A DNA stretch of 64,000 bases from Sphaerulina vaccinii. Its lineage: Eukaryota > Ascomycota > Dothideomycetes > Mycosphaerellales > Mycosphaerellaceae. This document shows positions 19,985 to 30,264 of this stretch, piece by piece (the stretch's first letter is position 1; every line of letters starts with the position of its first letter). A program made the translations under genes and the position numbers. The notes under the pieces were generated by a model that was not told the origin of the DNA, searched no databases, and was given only the letters and a program-made list of their open reading frames with translations. Location: contig JAKUDP010000008.1 of NCBI GenBank assembly GCA_022570795.1, forward strand, positions 1,178,001 to 1,242,000, written 5' to 3'.

Positions 19985-20416
19985 ATGAGCTACTACCGCT
20001 CCATAGCCACTCAACAAAACGCCAGCTCAGCATTTCCACTAGAGCTTCACACAGAATACATTACCTTTCTGGAATCTCGCATCTTGTGTTCGCCTCCCGC
20101 ATTTCCACCAGAACTTCCACGCATAGGCTAACGTATTCCAGCCAAAGCCATGGACCTCTACGCTTCGAAACATGAGAATCGCCCGAATACATCTGCGTTC
20201 ATCGCCACGGTCCCAGGCAGCAGCTCCGACGGCACCCACCGCATTGCCCTTCGCATTTCAACAGATCAAGCCGAGGCGCTTTGCTTGAGTGGCGTGTGCT
20301 TTACTTATCGTCAAGCGCTTGAGGATTTGTTGGAGAAGATGGAGGGCCTAGAGGCTGTTGCGGCATTCGAGCCGGCTGCCCAGACAGAGGAAAAGGAAGA
20401 GGCGCCTAAAAAGTGA
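19985..20416 (+). CDS. Small two-exon protein, function unknown
   Basis: Exons 19985-20087 and 20142-20416 around a 54-bp intron (GTGTTC...GCTAACGTATTCCAG) give 125 aa. The branch-point sequence GCTAAC contains the stop that would otherwise end the frame, which supports splicing. The protein begins MSYYRSIATQQNASSAF, continues ELHTEYITFLESRILSKAMD, and has a strand-helix part SAFIATVPGSSSDGTHRIALR, then helices CFTYRQALEDLLEKMEGLEAV and an acidic/Lys tail. No family recognised. It is convergent with the long reverse-strand gene starting 130 bp downstream. Confidence 0.6.
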
Positions 20417-20549
20417 TGAGAGAAGGGCTGCCAAAGGAAGGACTTGGACCGAGCTTCCTTGCACTTAAGTGCGAATATTGGCGCCGTGCGGCTTTCTTGA
20501 GCAGAGTCCTCTCCATATCTTACACCTATACATCCATCTTCTCTCATTC

Positions 20550-22874
20550 CTACACATCCATACCTCTCAACCTTCTAACCTCAGCTCTGTATTCCTCAAC
20601 AGTAACGCGGTGACTATTCTTCCTCTGCCTTTCACTGAGTCCGAATCCACTCATACTATTCATCTCCTTCTGCGTGAAGCCCATTTCCTTCTTGGGCGGA
20701 TTTTCGCCATTTGCAATCGCTCTGTCCACGATCTCATCATACAGCGTATCGTGCTTCTCAGCAAGTTGAAGCAAGTAATTAATGTTCTTCCACGTTTCGT
20801 AGCGCAAGTCGCCGAGGGTGATATTCGTGGCGCTGCGAGGAGAGGTCTCTGCTGGAGAAAGACTGTCCAAGATGTCGACATCGGCATTTGTTGGGTCTAT
20901 CGAAGGAATAGTGGCAGGATCTATTGTCATCTCATCGTATACTTGACGTATAACATCTTCAGATGCTCGCAAAGCGCCCTCAGATGGTAACAGTGTCAAC
21001 GGGAGACTCTTGTCGCCGAAGTCCTGGACAGCAGGACGATCTCTCGTTTCGAGCTCGAGGACAGCAAGATCGGCGTTTAGCTTGTGCACGCCTTCGTACA
21101 GCTCATCGAAGCGGACAGACTCTTTCCCAGAATCTTCCTTAGCCTCAGGAGTGTGAGCGTTGCCGATAGCATAGTCGATCGAGCTGTGTTGGTGTTCTGG
21201 TATGAACATCTTTAGAGTTTCGAATTGCTCGTTAGCAAATATCGGAGTGCGTGTAGCTTTCACGGCTTTACTAAGAACGAAGAAGTCGGTCGCCTCTGGC
21301 CACTGGTTCTTTGCCCTTCTGGCTTCGATGATCTTCTTCCATGAATCCACGACCATTGCCTGGTCATCCCACATACCAGCGATGGCGAGGACGGTGCGTC
21401 GAGTGACGTCGGTGGGTGTCATGTTCAAGGCTTCGAAGTCCTTCAGCACTATGCCGAGTGTCTCTTTTGACTTGCCATAGCCCGCGACGTTCATCAGTAC
21501 AGAGTTGAAAGCTCCTACAGACGGGATGACGCCGAAACGAGCGAACGTCTCGAGGATTTGACGCACTGATAGCAGGACCGCATCAACTAACTTCTTGCGC
21601 TGCTTGCCATCCATCTTGTCAATGCCAGGAAGACGGAAGACGGTAGTCGTGGCGATAATCAGCTCAGCAACGCTGTTAGGCAGCGCCTTACCGGTAGCTC
21701 CGAGGTGAAGATGCATAACAGCGACCATTGCACGGAGGGAAGCAATGCGATGTTGAGTAGAGTGATCTTCTACTGTCGTTCGCAGCTTGGGCAGAAGTCC
21801 TCTGATGATAGCAGATGGAAGAGGCATTCCTGCTCGGCAAGCTAATGCGAAGACTGTGTATGCCTCGGATGTTGACCGTTCCTCCAGGAAGAGCTTGATG
21901 AAGCGAGGTTCAACAGCAGTAGGATAGAGTCTGAAGACAGTATCGAGCGCGAGGTATGCTTGACGCGAATCGCCGCGCATGAGACGTGCAGTAGTGATGG
22001 CCTGAAGCAGGCTAAGTGGAAGCCCTTTGACTGGTGTGGGTGCTTCTCGATCAGGAAGTAAAGCATTCGGCGATATATGGTATGCACTGAAGTTGCCAGG
22101 GAAGCGGCTCAGAGCTTTGGCGTAAAGTGCTTCGAGGTCCTCAAGAGGAGCGCCATGAACGGCGAGCAATTCAATAGCAGCGGCATATGTATCTGTGCCT
22201 ACATGCTGATCATCCTGAGTCTCAAGCCATTTCCAGAACTTGACTCCACTTTCAAGGTATCCCGACTCCTTGAAAATGCCCAGTAGATGTGTATGAGCTC
22301 TGTGGGAGGGGACCAGATTGCCCTGTCGGATGTCCTTGGCTAACAGCTCAGCGAATGCCACAATCTCTTGCTTATGCTCTGCATGCTGAAGTTCTCGTGG
22401 CTGCTGATTTTCTGTCCGCAATGCTTGGTGGGTGCATTGTGCTATTGCTCGAAAGTCGTCCGTAGCTAGAGGTCTTCGTTGCGGCAGCTCGCGATACAAG
22501 CGAAAGATAACAGCAGTGTCGCTCTCCTTCACAGCCGTCAAGAGATGCTCGCGCACTCCCAATGCCTTCAGTTCGACAGTCTGCGGTCCTGATCGTCTGG
22601 CTTCCCACCGTTCGCGTTTTCGCCTCTTTGCATCCGACACATTCTTGCCCGATGCAGCTGCAGCTTCACTTTCTGCATCCTTTCCAACCTTCCTCCAATG
22701 CTCCGCATCAGCCTTTGCACGCGCTCTTGCTATGGGATTCCATTCCTTCCTCGATTCGACGAAGTATGAATATCTCACCGCATCTCCATGTCGCGACTGT
22801 ACGACGAATGTTCTCGGCCAATTGCGATGCGACTGCAGCTCAATCTGTGCTCTCCGGAGCTGGAACGAGAGCAT
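20550..22874 (-). CDS. Mitochondrial PPR-like helical-repeat protein
   Basis: Single exon, 774 aa. The N-terminus MLSFQLRRAQIELQSHRNW is Arg-rich without acids until Glu12, typical of a mitochondrial presequence. A basic linker (KRRKRERWEARR) follows. Then come about 500 residues of paired helices with PPR-like spacing, for example the segments HTHLLGIFKESGYLESGVKFW, PSVGAFNSVLMNVAGYGKSK and DVTRRTVLAIAGMWDDQAMV (each consecutive part shortened). The overall layout resembles fungal mitochondrial PPR proteins such as CIA84, a complex I assembly factor. I cannot separate that from other PPR proteins without a profile search. The C-terminus is short and basic (YRAEVRRLRGMDV). Confidence 0.72.
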   Translation of the reverse strand: MLSFQLRRAQIELQSHRNWPRTFVVQSRHGDAVRYSYFVESRKEWNPIARARAKADAEHWRKVGKDAESEAAAASGKNVSDAKRRKRERWEARRSGPQTVELKALGVREHLLTAVKESDTAVIFRLYRELPQRRPLATDDFRAIAQCTHQALRTENQQPRELQHAEHKQEIVAFAELLAKDIRQGNLVPSHRAHTHLLGIFKESGYLESGVKFWKWLETQDDQHVGTDTYAAAIELLAVHGAPLEDLEALYAKALSRFPGNFSAYHISPNALLPDREAPTPVKGLPLSLLQAITTARLMRGDSRQAYLALDTVFRLYPTAVEPRFIKLFLEERSTSEAYTVFALACRAGMPLPSAIIRGLLPKLRTTVEDHSTQHRIASLRAMVAVMHLHLGATGKALPNSVAELIIATTTVFRLPGIDKMDGKQRKKLVDAVLLSVRQILETFARFGVIPSVGAFNSVLMNVAGYGKSKETLGIVLKDFEALNMTPTDVTRRTVLAIAGMWDDQAMVVDSWKKIIEARRAKNQWPEATDFFVLSKAVKATRTPIFANEQFETLKMFIPEHQHSSIDYAIGNAHTPEAKEDSGKESVRFDELYEGVHKLNADLAVLELETRDRPAVQDFGDKSLPLTLLPSEGALRASEDVIRQVYDEMTIDPATIPSIDPTNADVDILDSLSPAETSPRSATNITLGDLRYETWKNINYLLQLAEKHDTLYDEIVDRAIANGENPPKKEMGFTQKEMNSMSGFGLSERQRKNSHRVTVEEYRAEVRRLRGMDV

Positions 22875-23078
22875 TGATCTTCACTGCTATGCTCATCAAC
22901 ATTGAAATTATGCTTTCTCGACTGCTTACAGTAGGAAGGTAGAACTACGACCCACTTGTTTCTGCCTTGATGCCTGAAACCTGACGACCTCTTGGACCTC
23001 CTTCGAAAGTCCATACAGCTGTCTGAGGTATACACTATAACAACTCCCACACTTCTCACCACGCCCCATTCAGTCAAG

Positions 23079-23752
23079 ATGTCACCCAACATGTCCCTCT
23101 TCAGCGTAAACGCAATCCTCGTCCTCGACACCTCCGACTCCTCACGAATCCTCGCCAAATACTACAGTCCACCTCACATTCCCTCCAACGCGGTCGGCAA
23201 CAACTACCCAGGCGCACAACCGTACCCTACTCTGAAAGAACAAAAAGCCTTCGAAAAGGGGTTAATGGAGAAGACTGCAAAGCAAACGAGCGATGTCATA
23301 CTTTATGACAATCGCGTTGTGGTGTTTAAGAATGAGGCAGATGTTATGTTGTATGTGGTGGGAGGTGCTGAGGAGAATGAGATTATGTTGTATAATGTTG
23401 TTCTGGCGCTGAGGGATAGCTTGCAGGTGTTGCTGAAGTAAGTCAGTCCTTACCCCTACCATTCTGTACGATCTGAAAGGATGGCTGTACTGATATGTGA
23501 TGTTACAGAGGCTCCGTGGACAAGCGCACACTAATCGAGAACTACGACCTCGCATCTCTGGCAATCGACGAAATTGTGGATGATGGCATCATTCTGGAAA
23601 CTGATCCTGTCATTATCGCGAGTCGAGTTAGCAGACCTCCTGTGCAGGATATTCCGAATATGCAGGGGTTGGATCTTTCGGAGGAGGGGTTGCTCAAGAT
23701 ATATCAGTTTGGAAAGCAGAAGCTGGGAGAGAGGTTACGGCAGGGGCTGTGA
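23079..23752 (+). CDS. RET3: Coatomer subunit zeta
   Basis: Exons 23079-23437 and 23509-23752 with a 71-bp intron (GTAAGT...TTACAG), 200 aa. This is the small sigma-like subunit of the COPI coat, which pairs with gamma-COP for retrograde Golgi-to-ER transport. The longin-type fold shows in LFSVNAILVLDTSDSSRILAKYY at the start (given in two parts here: LFSVNAILVLD and SRILAKYY), DVILYDNRVVVFKNEADVML, NEIMLYNVVLALRDSLQVLL and, after the intron, KGSVDKRTLIENYDLASLAI and DDGIILETDPVIIASRV. The last part (GLLKIYQFGKQKLGERLRQGL, read with its first residue dropped) matches the zeta C-terminus. Length fits the family (about 190-200 aa). Confidence 0.93.
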
Positions 23753-24223
23753 GGAGGTTGTGGTGGAGAGTGGACTTGTGACACCGAGCTCGCGGCTATC
23801 ATTTTCAAGGAGACAAGCCGACTCGAACAATACTGCACCAAGCACGATGTACCAAGCTCGTCCTTTGAGCAGAAAGTGCCCATTTGGGAGATGTGTGGGT
23901 TATTGGAGGGCATAGCGATGGAGTCTGGAGTTATAGGCGAGGATACAGCCGGAACACCAGAGACAGCGTACGCAAAGTATGCGATATAAGTTGTGGGAGC
24001 GGCATGTACCAAATGTGGCAGTAAGTGGGCTATTTGGCGCCATCCTGATCGACTGATGTTCTCACCCGATAGCCTCAGATTGCTCACAAATCTCCGAGCT
24101 GAACTTACGAAGTTCACCTGTTTAGCTCCATTGTTCCCACACAACTTCCAATATCCCTCCCCAAGACCACTCCATTCCACTGACTGTGTCTCCTAACATT
24201 CACAGGAGCTGAGAATTGCTCAC
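23753..24223. other. Intergenic, nothing recognised
   Basis: Spacer between two forward genes; it contains the 3' region of coatomer zeta and the leader of the following gene. No feature seen. Confidence 0.4.
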
Positions 24224-25455
24224 ATGCCCAAAACCATGGCTGCTCACAGGCTCACACAGGCCACGATCCGCCAGTACGTCAAAAGGAACAATTTCCCCTA
24301 TCGAGATGCCATCCCACTGACACCCATAGTAAATACAAATCCGGCGAGTTGAACAAGTGGGACCTTATTCGCCTTGCCGGCTCCATTGACGGACATACTT
24401 CAGCACGAAAAGCCGCTATTGATATTATGGCGCTTGTCTTCGTCCCAGGAGTCTCCAAGTACAGCGACGCAAGACTAACGGCTCTCTGGTACCGGATATG
24501 CGAGTTTCTCGTCTTCCCAGCTGCGGTGGTCAAAAGGCTCGAAGAGCTGGAGCTCATGGATAGAGCTGATGTAGAGGCCATGGCTATCGCAGCGGGTGTG
24601 GTGCCGGAGGATGTGCAAGTTTCAAGTCTATCCAGCCGACCTTCTGGAGGCACTCGAAATCCAAGAAAGCAGCTTTTGTCTCCTTTGGAGAGGGACTTCA
24701 AGGTGATCAAGAGAAAAGCGTTCAACGACACGAGTTTCTGGGATCTTGCAGCGTTCATGAGAGGAGGCGGTAAAGGACGAAATTGGCAGGCTCACAAGAC
24801 TCAGCTGAGCCAAGCTAGAGTCATTGATCTGACGGGAGACCCAGTGGATCTGACTGCAAGTGACGAAGATGAGCCGTCCGCTTCTTTGACACGAGGGGAC
24901 AAAACTGATGGTAAGGGAACTGATGCTGGCAACAGTGCACAGACAAGCCGTGATGAAAGGGGAAAATCTCCCCATTCCACTGATCCAGAGGCTCAGGACT
25001 TGGAAAATAAAAGTAGTAGCAGCGGCCCCGGAGACTCCTCAGGCACCCTTCAGGCTGCCCACTGCCATGTCCAGGAGGTTCGAAAGTGCAAGATTCGTGA
25101 TCATTCGGAGGCGCTTCAATTACGCTCAGCCCTTGCAGGCTCGTACTTCAGGTCGAGACGGACTATGAGGGGAAAATCGCGCCAAATGACATCTCGCTCA
25201 GCACTTCCGGGAAAGTCCACCTTCGAGGATGTGGTCGATGAGCGCGCTGGCCATGGACCGCAGCCAAAGTCCACCTTGGAGACCGTGCTTGCTGAGGAGG
25301 CTGGCCTTAGAGAACAAACTCCTTTCTGGGCCAGAGTCAATGGAGACAATGTCTTCAATGGCCCGCCAGCAAGACCAGTCGTTGAGACAACTCATGTGAC
25401 CTGGAAGTTCGTCAATGGGCGCAAAGTTGAGGAGTCGATTAGGCCGATGGAGTGA
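24224..25455 (+). CDS. Orphan protein with helical module and SUMO-interaction-like motif
   Basis: Exons 24224-24273 and 24330-25455 with a 56-bp intron (GTACGT...CATAG) give 391 aa; the join yields ATIRHKYKSGELNKWDLIRL. The N-terminal 110 residues are helical (NKWDLIRLAGSIDGHTSARK, ALWYRICEFLVFPAAVVKRL) and resemble a segment of the zinc-finger protein encoded 0.5 kb downstream. Next comes a basic part, then VIDLTGDPVDLTASDEDE, a hydrophobic strand followed by acids that fits a SUMO-interaction motif, and a long Ser-rich disordered tail. This suggests a nuclear protein, perhaps chromatin- or repair-linked; that is inference. An intron-like GTACGT...CACAG (25462-25515) begins just after the TGA, and the frame is open beyond it. 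Confidence 0.65.
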
Positions 25456-25921
25456 CCGAAGGTACGTACGAGAGCATGGAGATGTGGATGCCACAGTATT
25501 ACTGACCATCCACAGGCTCAAGGGGCCCCCTGTGGCAGGCTATGGCTCCGCCAAAGGTGTTCTGGAAAAGCGCGAAAAGCGAAGATTTCCTCATTTCCAC
25601 AACAAGGCACCAACCCTCAAACCTCGGGCCGCCAAGAGCCTGAGGCATTCGAACAGTCAGTGAGTAAAGTAAGGCTCCACTTCACTGCATGTGCCTCACC
25701 TAGATCGATTCATATCAGAAACTGAAATCATGCTTCGTGATCATTCACCTCATTTCACAAGCCGCAGGATCGGACTTGTATGCTTACTTGTATAGTTGTG
25801 CTGTCCCTACTTTACCGACCTTCAACTGCTAGCTACTCTTCAGCCCCCCTTCCTTCTTACCGCGCCACACTCCAACAATCGAGTAGCACGGCAACCACAA
25901 GCAGCCCAGCACATTGCAATC
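25456..25921. other. Intergenic with a 3' UTR intron-like segment
   Basis: The first 60 bp hold a good intron signature (25462-25515) six bases after the upstream stop codon. The rest is the leader of the zinc-finger gene, with pyrimidine-rich tracts before the ATG at 25922. Confidence 0.4.
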
Positions 25922-26791
25922 ATGGCCGACCTCCTCAAGCCTCTCCTGACCAAGAAGAACCCACGTCTCAAGGACGTTCTCAGAGCCATCGAGTTCTCCA
26001 GAATGGCCAGAAAGGTGAGCACGGACATGACCGCTTTTCCTCATCCGGTGCTGACATCCTTTCAGTTGGAACTCGAGGAGATGTTCGATGCTGTTCGAGA
26101 GCGCATCGATGAAGCCATACCCAGAATGAACGCCATAGACATCATCAAACTTGGCAACTTGGATAAAGTGCCGATGCATTGCTACGATCTTAGTGTACAG
26201 ACTGTGGCGAACATCCTTCGTCACCCAGAGAATTTCGAATACGATGAAGCCGCCCAAGAGTCACTTTGGACACGAGTCTGTCGCTTCCCAATATACAAAG
26301 CTGACGTCGAGGAGGCCCTTGACGGTGGTGCTCCGGTCGGTGAGACTGTGGAGGAGGAGCCTAGGGAGGACGAACCCACGGAGGAGGAGCCTCTGACGTC
26401 TAACAGCCAAGCACCGCGTGTTCAACCTTCGACCAGCGTATGCACTGAGTGTGACATATCATTCGATAAGCGTACGAACTACACGCATCACATGAGATCC
26501 GTCCACAAAAACAAGGCACATCGCTGCCAATATCCAGGATGTGGCAAGGCGTTCGGCGAGCCTGGCCGGCTGCAGAGGCACGAGAAGTGTCACCTTCCTG
26601 ATGATGAACGCGAACTCTTGGCCTGCTATTACACAGACTGCGATGAAACTTTCAGAGTGCATCATAACTACCAGCGTCATCTCAGATTGAGTCACGAGGA
26701 GGCGACCACTACTCCAAAGCATTTGCTCAAATATGGATGTGCGAAGCAAGCCTCCAGGAGCGGGCGGTATACTGAAGGAGTGAGCACATAG
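25922..26791 (+). CDS. C2H2 zinc-finger protein with N-terminal helical module
   Basis: Exons 25922-26014 and 26066-26791; the 51-bp intron (GTGAGC...TTTCAG) is a multiple of three and stop-free, so it can also be read through. The spliced product is 272 aa. Residues about 1-110 are helical (MADLLKPLLTKKNPRLKDVL, MNAIDIIKLGNLDKVPMHCY, ESLWTRVCRFPIYKADVEEA) and align with the start of the upstream orphan gene. An acidic repeat (EEEPREDEPTEEEP) leads to three fingers: C-x2-C-x12-H-x4-H (CTECDISFDKRTNYTHHMRS...H), C-x4-C...H (CQYPGCGKAFGEPGRLQRHE) and C-x4-C...H (CYYTDCDETFRVHHNYQRHL). It is probably a DNA-binding nuclear protein; the target is unknown. Confidence 0.8.
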   Translation: MADLLKPLLTKKNPRLKDVLRAIEFSRMARKVSTDMTAFPHPVLTSFQLELEEMFDAVRERIDEAIPRMNAIDIIKLGNLDKVPMHCYDLSVQTVANILRHPENFEYDEAAQESLWTRVCRFPIYKADVEEALDGGAPVGETVEEEPREDEPTEEEPLTSNSQAPRVQPSTSVCTECDISFDKRTNYTHHMRSVHKNKAHRCQYPGCGKAFGEPGRLQRHEKCHLPDDERELLACYYTDCDETFRVHHNYQRHLRLSHEEATTTPKHLLKYGCAKQASRSGRYTEGVST

Positions 26792-27512
26792 AAGAGGGAT
26801 CAGTCGAAGCTCGATGGGGAGGACCAGACGCAATGAGTGGAATGGACTTGGCCGGAAATTCGAGCTACGGATTCTGCTAGAAGGTGAAGCCAGATTCTTC
26901 GGACACAAGCGATGAAGACTTCAAGATCGATACCTGTAGCAACAACCTCAAAGTTAAGGAGCAGTAACACAAGGAGAACGTCGCGGCGAGTAAGGAGCGC
27001 GCCAAAACAAGAACATCACCGACCCAGAGAGAGACTTCGAGCACAACATACAAAACTTGCAAAAAAGAAGCAAAAAAGATGATATACACCCAACGGTCTT
27101 CCCGCGGTGGACGATGACACTTATCAGTTACTGCAGAGCTTTTTCGGACGAACTCTTCGATGATTTCACATAACCTCAGTTATGCAGCATGTACTAGGTT
27201 CGACGAGCGGTGAGGGGACTCAGAGCAGGAATCGGTTAGGCTGAGTGAGCAAGAAGATCTGTGCAGCACTAGGCGTATATGATAAAGCAGGAAGTTCAGA
27301 CGAATATAACCCTCAAACGTGGCTGGGTGGTCGCATAGCAACCGTTTCTCTGTCTCCAGGGACGCGAGCTCGCTCTGGCTGCCTGAACACAATGGCTGTC
27401 ACTCCACCGCTTGCTTCGAGTGACTCCCCACCTCCTGAGGTTGGAAGAGCAAGATGGCAGCTAGAAATCACCTCTCGAACGCGCTGGAGCGAACCAGCAA
27501 ACGCAATAGACC
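26792..27512. other. Intergenic, nothing recognised
   Basis: 0.7 kb between two forward genes. A forward frame covering 27245-27877 overlaps the next gene in another frame and looks like an artefact of its composition. Confidence 0.4.
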
Positions 27513-28304
27513 TTGAGCCCGCCACAAGAGATGCACCTCGATATGGACACGCCACACTGCGACTGCCCCGAGATGGCCCTCAAACGAACATTTCAAGAGT
27601 GGTCGGACTTCCTCATGACACCCAACCTCTCCTCACTTCGAATCAAGATCGACCTCGCTCCGAACCCTCGCCACCCTGCAAAAAGCGAAGCCGAGCTACA
27701 GCGCCGTGTCGCCACAGTGCCGGACGAAGAGGTTACTACATTGGTACACGTGGGCGTCTACCGTCTCATGAAGCACAGAACACGATGGAAAGAGATACTG
27801 GAGGAAGCCGAAGAGGCCGACATTCCGAGATTGACTCACTACGCTCGAGCTATAGCAAAAGATCCAATCTTCGATAACGATTTGGAGGACATATATGGTA
27901 TCATGACATTTGACGAGACAAGCATCGCGTCTGTGCCCGAGCAGAGAGACATGTTCATTCGTCTCTGCTGGGCAGCAAAAGAGACACGCATGTGGATTAA
28001 GAAGGTTGAGCGAGGGATGCGTGGCGACTTTGACACCGATAATTCAAAGCTGAAAGCAGAGCAGGCAGGAAGTGATACGGCACTCGCGAAGCAGGAGACT
28101 CAGGAGAAGCCAGAGCTCGATCAATGGGGCTTCCCAAAGACTCCGCCTGAATTGCTCAGTGATGTCGACGGCCGCGGGACATTGGCTGATGGCCGCAAAG
28201 GTATCAAGCTGCAACGCATGTATGCTTACGACGACTGGCTGCCTGGTGGCAACGACGAGAAGACATTCACTTGGATCATGGAGGACATTGATACGTTGTC
28301 TTAA
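27513..28304 (+). CDS. Orphan helical protein
   Basis: Single exon, up to 263 aa; Met11 (27543, MDTPHCDCPEMALKRTF) is an equally good start. The N-terminal part is mixed; residues about 70-175 are strongly helical (VGVYRLMKHRTRWKEILEEA, IPRLTHYARAIAKDP, MFIRLCWAAKETRMWIKKVE). The C-terminus has WGFPKTPPELLSDVDGRGTL and ends YDDWLPGGNDEKTFTWIMED before IDTLS. No known domain. The helix MFIRLCW faintly echoes LWYRICEF and LWTRVCRF of the two preceding genes, so it may be a distant third member. Base composition is like that of its neighbours. Confidence 0.65.
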   Translation: MSPPQEMHLDMDTPHCDCPEMALKRTFQEWSDFLMTPNLSSLRIKIDLAPNPRHPAKSEAELQRRVATVPDEEVTTLVHVGVYRLMKHRTRWKEILEEAEEADIPRLTHYARAIAKDPIFDNDLEDIYGIMTFDETSIASVPEQRDMFIRLCWAAKETRMWIKKVERGMRGDFDTDNSKLKAEQAGSDTALAKQETQEKPELDQWGFPKTPPELLSDVDGRGTLADGRKGIKLQRMYAYDDWLPGGNDEKTFTWIMEDIDTLS

Positions 28305-28529
28305 ACTGGATCTCAGACAAGTATCGCTGCGATGACGAGAAAGCGCTGAGCTGGCTCGCGAACTGCTGAGAGGAGACATACCTTGAACTAGAGAAAGAAG
28401 CCGGGCTACAAGCAATACTTAGCTCTCATCATCTCCGGTGTACTGACTTACACTACTCTCTTCCACAAACTCGATAGATTCCCACGCATTCCCAGAGACA
28501 ATCCACTCATTCGCCATCACTGTCCAGAC

Positions 28530-29285
28530 ATGCTCAACGGACTTCACAACCAGCCTTCGTGCGGCGAACCAGCAGATCAAACGTCCACGACCGCCAAACC
28601 ATATCGTCCGGATTTCGAATTTAACGACCTCGAATCGCCGTTGAGGTTCGACGAGATCGAAAGAAGCGGCTGCCCGTCAAAGCCTCAGCGTGCTGTACGA
28701 TGGAGTATGAAGCCCCTGCCAAGGACTTTCCAGAGAGCGTTGCCACCAATGCACGCATCGGTTGGGCAACTTGCCCTGCCGCTTTTGCCTCGAACCTACT
28801 CCACGCCGCAGAGGGCCGCCTTATCGCGGGTGCGCCAACTCAGGAAGCAACATGATAGTCTGGAGGCATTGAACAAGAAGCTTCGAGAAGAGCTTGCCCT
28901 TCTCCGGAGCGAGCACATCAGCACACTTGAGCAGCTTCGTATTGTGAGCGATCAACGCGTTGAGAAAAGTCGTGTGATGCAGAAAGGCTCAGCACTTATC
29001 AAGGATTTATATGCTCGAATGAAGAGGAAAGGCTCTCTTGTGGAGAATATGGGAAATCTCATCGAGGAGCAGATGCTGGCCATCAATGAAAGGTCCAAAA
29101 GTGATCGCATAGCTCGGCTAGTGACCACTACGAGAGTCCTGGCGACTAAGTTCTTGATCACTCTCATGTTATCAGACTGGAGTGATACCACAGCTTGGCC
29201 AGTGTATGTTCGGATGGGCCTGGTGCTTCTTGCCTGGACAGACGTAATGAACATGGTGCAGAACCAGGTCGCAAACAGCAAGTGA
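28530..29285 (+). CDS. Coiled-coil protein with possible membrane helix
   Basis: Single exon, 251 aa. The first 100 residues are Pro/Ser/Arg rich. Residues about 100-155 form a coiled coil (RKQHDSLEALNKKLREELAL, LRSEHISTLEQLRIVSDQRV). A second helical part (LIKDLYARMKRKGSLVENMG) leads to hydrophobic segments VLATKFLITLML and MGLVLLAWTDVMNMV that could be membrane-embedded. No family recognised. The coding call rests on the coiled-coil periodicity, length and clean frame. Confidence 0.6.
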   Translation: MLNGLHNQPSCGEPADQTSTTAKPYRPDFEFNDLESPLRFDEIERSGCPSKPQRAVRWSMKPLPRTFQRALPPMHASVGQLALPLLPRTYSTPQRAALSRVRQLRKQHDSLEALNKKLREELALLRSEHISTLEQLRIVSDQRVEKSRVMQKGSALIKDLYARMKRKGSLVENMGNLIEEQMLAINERSKSDRIARLVTTTRVLATKFLITLMLSDWSDTTAWPVYVRMGLVLLAWTDVMNMVQNQVANSK

Positions 29286-29553
29286 GGTCGGATATGCTGA
29301 GCTCGAAGAAGGCTAGAACCCAGACGCGGAAGTGATTGGTCGACCCCTCACGCCTTCGTCATGCAGAGTCACTGAATAGGTAAAAGCTTCCATTGTGGCT
29401 GATCAGATGCTTCTTAATGTGCATCAGAGCGACAACACATGATCTTGCTGTTGACGATGAGGTGATGTGTCACCGCAATTTGCTGTTCATAAGCGTATCA
29501 GTTCACCTGCTGTACAATCAGCACACGACCTCTTTCCTAATTGTCTGCTCACC

Positions 29554-30222
29554 ATGTTTTCAACAGATCTGTGCAAGAGGTTGCGCTTCTTCGACACCTC
29601 AGCTTTACAGAACGAAGGACTTGCTAAGATCACGTCAATACCGCCAGCACATGATCCAGTTGATGTTGTGTTCAAAACGACCGAACTCCTCGAGCTCATC
29701 CTCTTGGAACTGGACGATATGAGAACACTTCTGCTAAGCCAAAGGGTCAACCATATGTTCAACAATACGATCCTTACCTCTCCTAGCATCCGACAGCACT
29801 TGTGGCTTGATCCAAGTCCAAGTCTTTCAATAAGCACACCGAAGAACGAACTAATCTTGAATCCGCTACTGCAAAGTGTGATCACACAAGGCAAGCACTC
29901 GCATATTCGCTTCCTGGAGCTCGAATACTCCAGCCTCGACTTCTATCCGGCCCTGAGCCGAAAATTGAAGCCATGCAGTCCACCTACGATATGCATTGCC
30001 ATGGCGCCAAAAGCAAGAATGGCCTCTTGGACAGGCAGCTGGAAGCGAATGCTGCTGGTACAGCCTTATGACCTTAGCACGAGATGGGATGCTTATCACT
30101 ATCTGTGGACGACCAGAGACTGGGACTTCCGGTTCACAGGAACATTTGATGACGAGAGTCCTTGCGCGAGCAGGGTCGTGAGATTTGCGATCGGGCCTGG
30201 CTTCGAAGGAAAAGACGACTAG
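29554..30222 (+). CDS. F-box domain protein
   Basis: 222 aa, single exon, start MFSTDLCKRLRFFDTS. The F-box lies at about residues 38-85: VVFKTTELLELILLELDDMR, TLLLSQRVNHMFNNTI, SPSIRQHLWL. This is the fungal variant in which the helix E-L-L-E-x-I-L-x-x-L-D-x-x-x-L-L is followed by a Q-R-V-x-x-x-F/W motif and then S-x-x-I-R-x-x-L-F/W. It would bind Skp1 and present a substrate to an SCF ubiquitin ligase. The C-terminal part contains no WD or LRR repeats; WDAYHYLWTTRDWDFRF suggests a beta-rich substrate domain. Such genes are numerous in plant-associated dothideomycetes; the substrate is unknown. Confidence 0.75.
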   Translation: MFSTDLCKRLRFFDTSALQNEGLAKITSIPPAHDPVDVVFKTTELLELILLELDDMRTLLLSQRVNHMFNNTILTSPSIRQHLWLDPSPSLSISTPKNELILNPLLQSVITQGKHSHIRFLELEYSSLDFYPALSRKLKPCSPPTICIAMAPKARMASWTGSWKRMLLVQPYDLSTRWDAYHYLWTTRDWDFRFTGTFDDESPCASRVVRFAIGPGFEGKDD

Positions 30223-30264
30223 ACGAAAGCATCGAATCGTGTGCAGAAGCGTTCCAGTTCAGTA

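Noticed and set aside
27245..27877. Forward 210-codon frame
   Set aside because: Overlaps the start of the orphan helical gene in another frame and has low-complexity basic composition.
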